Assembly (NCBI RefSeq): GCF_022376445.1
Contig: NW_025954962.1
Coordinates: 1,763,907-1,827,906, forward strand
DNA length: 64,000 nt
Direction: 5' to 3'
Origin: Fomitopsis serialis
Taxonomy: Eukaryota; Basidiomycota; Agaricomycetes; Polyporales; Fomitopsidaceae
The position numbers and the translations under genes were made by a program. Shown here in pieces: positions 62,080-64,000 of the stretch. The notes below the pieces were generated by a model, which saw only the letters and a list, made by a program, of their open reading frames with translations, had not been told where the DNA came from and made no database searches. Each line of letters opens with the position of its first letter. Positions within the stretch are counted from its first letter, which is position 1.

Positions 62080-62172
62080 GGCGAGCGTGTGGGCGAGCGA
62101 GCAGACGGCGGGAGAGCGGGCTGGCGAGTGGGCGGGTGAGCGGGCGAGTGGGCGGGTGGGCGGGTGGCGAGC
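62080..62172. repeat. GGGCGAGT minisatellite
   Basis: Imperfect tandem units of GGGCGAGTGGGCGGGTGAGC type fill this stretch. Runs of three G at short spacing could form G-quadruplexes. The composition matches the tracts at 50,260-50,700 and 58,390-58,500. Confidence 0.65.
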
Positions 62173-62484
62173 ACAACTGACAAATGGAAGGTGGGCACGG
62201 AACAATCATGGGTGACCGCGACGGGCAGGGCGTGCGCAGCGCATGCCCAGCGCGAGCACCTACATGATTGCCCACGGATCCGTGACCCGTGGGCGTCAGT
62301 TTGCCGAACCTTGACATGATAGCCCGACGCCCAGCAACTCGGGCGTTGTCGGAAACGGCAAGCACAGTGGCAATTGAAAGGGAGGGTGGGTATGTGGGTG
62401 GACAGACAGGTAAGAGCACGATGAGTACTAGCTGGTAGTTTACAGTGTATTGTCTGTACTATTAGTACTACATTTTGTTACGCT

Positions 62485-62610
62485 CTAAGCAGCAGTCTGA
62501 CGACCATCTGAAATGGTCTGAGTGATGGTCTGAAGGCCGTCTGACATCAGAGATTGCTTCTGATGTCAGAACTAATCTCCTGTTGTCAGACGCGAAGTCT
62601 GACGGTGACG
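62485..62610. repeat. Cluster of GTCTGA motifs with a 12-bp perfect hairpin
   Basis: Seven copies of GTCTGA (or CATCTGA/GTCAGA variants) occur within 125 bases. A perfect inverted repeat, TCTGACATCAGA (62540-62551) and TCTGATGTCAGA (62559-62570), encloses a 7-base loop. Such clusters of short motifs with hairpins resemble subterminal regions of DNA transposons, but no ends could be defined. Confidence 0.6.
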
Positions 62611-62926
62611 CGACCGAAAAGAACACAAAAGCCACACAAAAACCCAAACGTGAGGTCGAGCAGTGGTATGCGAGGCCTCTGCGTCTATGAGATGTACGGG
62701 GGACTGTACAGTGGTCTAGGTAAGAAGGAGGAGGACGGTGTGGGGAAGCCCCACAGAGCAGGCCCGGAACCAACGGATATAGGGCACACGACCACAGGAG
62801 ACAACAGACGACGTTACACACGGAAGGAATGTCGAAGGATAGGTTACCCAGGCAGCACGACCGGAAAGCAACTCGGTAGGGCAACCGGAGGCAGCCGTGG
62901 ACGGCACCGGAGGGTACAGGAACGAA

Positions 62927-63738
62927 CTACCCCTCACGCACACTCTCCCCCTCATCCATTAAATCAGTCTCGGTCTCAGTTTCGACACCCGCATCCTCGA
63001 AGTCGTCACTAGTACGCGCCGGAGGGAACTGAAGGCGACGCGGAATGCCGGAATAGTCAGCGTCCGGAACGTACACGCCACGTGAAAGACGATCATGCAC
63101 GCCGGCAACACTGGACGCCAGGGCGGAGAGAATACGGCGGGTGTGTTGGGCCTCGGACTGAAAGGAGGCGGATGCGTCACGTTGAACGGTAGCGTAACGC
63201 TGGAGCTGGGAGATGAGCGCGTCGAGGCCGTCGGAGGAAGCCCGGAGGGGGGAGAGCTGCATGGGCCTCTCGAGGTACCGGACCGGGAGCAACGGACGGC
63301 CCACTTCGACATCGGACTGCTCAACGGCGACGCGGTTGGCGGACCAGGCGATAGCAGGGTACGGCTCGCCAATGACGCTATGCTCGGACGCGATGGTCGA
63401 GAACACCTGGTCAAGGTAGTCGATCAGTTCCTGGACGTCGGAGAACCGGCGGATGAGAGGGAGGGACGCGTCGCCATGCGCGGTAGCTCGCGCCCGGGAG
63501 TCGAAGAGCATGCGCTACGTACCGGAAGGAGGATCAGCCCGCCGGACGGGGAATAGACGAGAAGAATATCACCCACGATGATCCAGCGGGCGCCGTGGGC
63601 CCAGGCCAACCATTCGGTAGGACTGTCAGCGACAAGACGCGGCTCGACGACTCGTTCATCCCGGAGGAGAGCGAGAAGACGGTAGAAGCGAGTGGAGTAG
63701 ACGATGGCGGAGGGATTGGGTGGGGCATCGGACGGCAT
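62927..63738 (-). CDS. Hypothetical protein of 239 residues
   Basis: Two exons (63738-63523 and 63430-62927) joined by a GTACGT...GTCCAG intron of 92 bases give 239 residues, TAG at 62927. The ATG at 63738 starts MPSDAPPNPSAIVYSTRFYR. The N-terminal part has LLALLRDERVVEPRLVADSP, WLAWAHGARWIIVGDILLVY and SPSGGLILLP, a compact alpha/beta region. The second exon starts ELIDYLDQVFSTIASEHSVI and PYPAIAWSANRVAVEQSDVE; a helical stretch with SDGLDALISQLQRYATVQRD follows, and the end is acidic (VETETETDLMDEGESVREG). I recognise no domain. The helical middle could be a coiled coil. The gene lies in a repeat-rich zone, so it may belong to an element, but it has no protease, integrase or transposase motif. 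Reading both exons without splicing causes a frame break, which supports the intron. Confidence 0.6.
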
Positions 63739-64000
63739 GGCACTGGACGGGAGACGGTAAAGGAAGGGAAGGAGGGGCTTAAGAGGGACCGGAGGGAACG
63801 GGTGAGTACGGAGAAGGGTGCCAGCGAGGCGGGGGCGTGGGATAGCGAGCCGGAGGGGACATAAGGGAGGGAGCCGGGGACCGGACGGAGGAGATCGTAC
63901 CTACCTACCACCTAGGAGTAGAGAGCGAGCTCAACGGCGATTCCCTGCGTTTCTGACTGCGTCCTGCGTTTACTGCGTTTACTGCGTTGCGAATAGATCA
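63739..64000. other. Upstream region of the last minus-strand gene
   Basis: This should hold the promoter of the 239-residue gene. It is purine-rich on the plus strand up to 63,900, and the window ends with a triplet of CTGCGTTT-like repeats (GTCCTGCGTTTACTGCGTTTAC). No other feature is visible. Confidence 0.4.

Overview
The window is a piece of nuclear genome from a filamentous basidiomycete, most likely an Agaricomycete and possibly a polypore-type species (lineage inferred from gene content and style, not from a marker). Genes are intron-rich, with introns mostly 45-90 nt long, GT-AG borders, CTGAC/CTGAT-like branch sites and ACC-ATGG start contexts. No rRNA or tRNA gene could be supported.

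From 1 to 48.4 kb lies ordinary housekeeping DNA: VPS13 (-, partial at the left edge), a small helical hypothetical gene (+), an ELO fatty-acid elongase (+), a PH-C2-RasGAP protein (+), the AP-2 alpha adaptin (-), the diphthamide WD40 protein DPH7 (+), an Ime2/RCK-family kinase (-), ribose-phosphate pyrophosphokinase (-), a hypothetical gene (-), the decapping enzyme DCP2 (-), a tandem pair of TPR-MYND genes of which the first is decayed (+), a GRAM-domain membrane protein (+), a REC8/RAD21-type kleisin (+) and isopentenyl-diphosphate isomerase (+). They belong to unrelated pathways (lipid transfer and synthesis, endocytosis, Ras signalling, translation-factor modification, mRNA decay, meiosis, isoprenoids) and no functional cluster is apparent. 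Two long stretches, 13.1-16.7 kb and 48.4-52.4 kb, hold no gene I can support.

From 52.4 kb to the end the DNA is accessory in character: short, lineage-specific genes (a 117-residue gene built of nine tiny exons, a 79-residue gene, a 152-residue Cys/His protein, a 239-residue unknown), a conserved-looking unknown, minisatellites, G-rich tracts and pseudogenes. The clearest discovery is a 1.7-kb non-autonomous DNA transposon at 58271-59979 with 12-bp perfect terminal inverted repeats and a perfect 8-bp target duplication (CTTCACGA), both typical of the hAT superfamily. It carries a dispersed family of near-perfect hairpin palindromes and sits inside the reading frame of a minus-strand gene; bringing the two flanks together at one copy of the duplication leaves the frame open. 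Further right are remnants of a short-chain dehydrogenase lacking its nucleotide-binding region, plus a second copy of only its 5' end.

Several otherwise intact genes (PRS, RasGAP, the kinase) contain one-base frame breaks. Four in PRS lie within about 120 bp and all run in the same direction. I regard these as probable consensus errors, though real decay cannot be excluded from sequence alone. Splice structures were worked out by eye and some 5' ends are uncertain, as stated in each entry.
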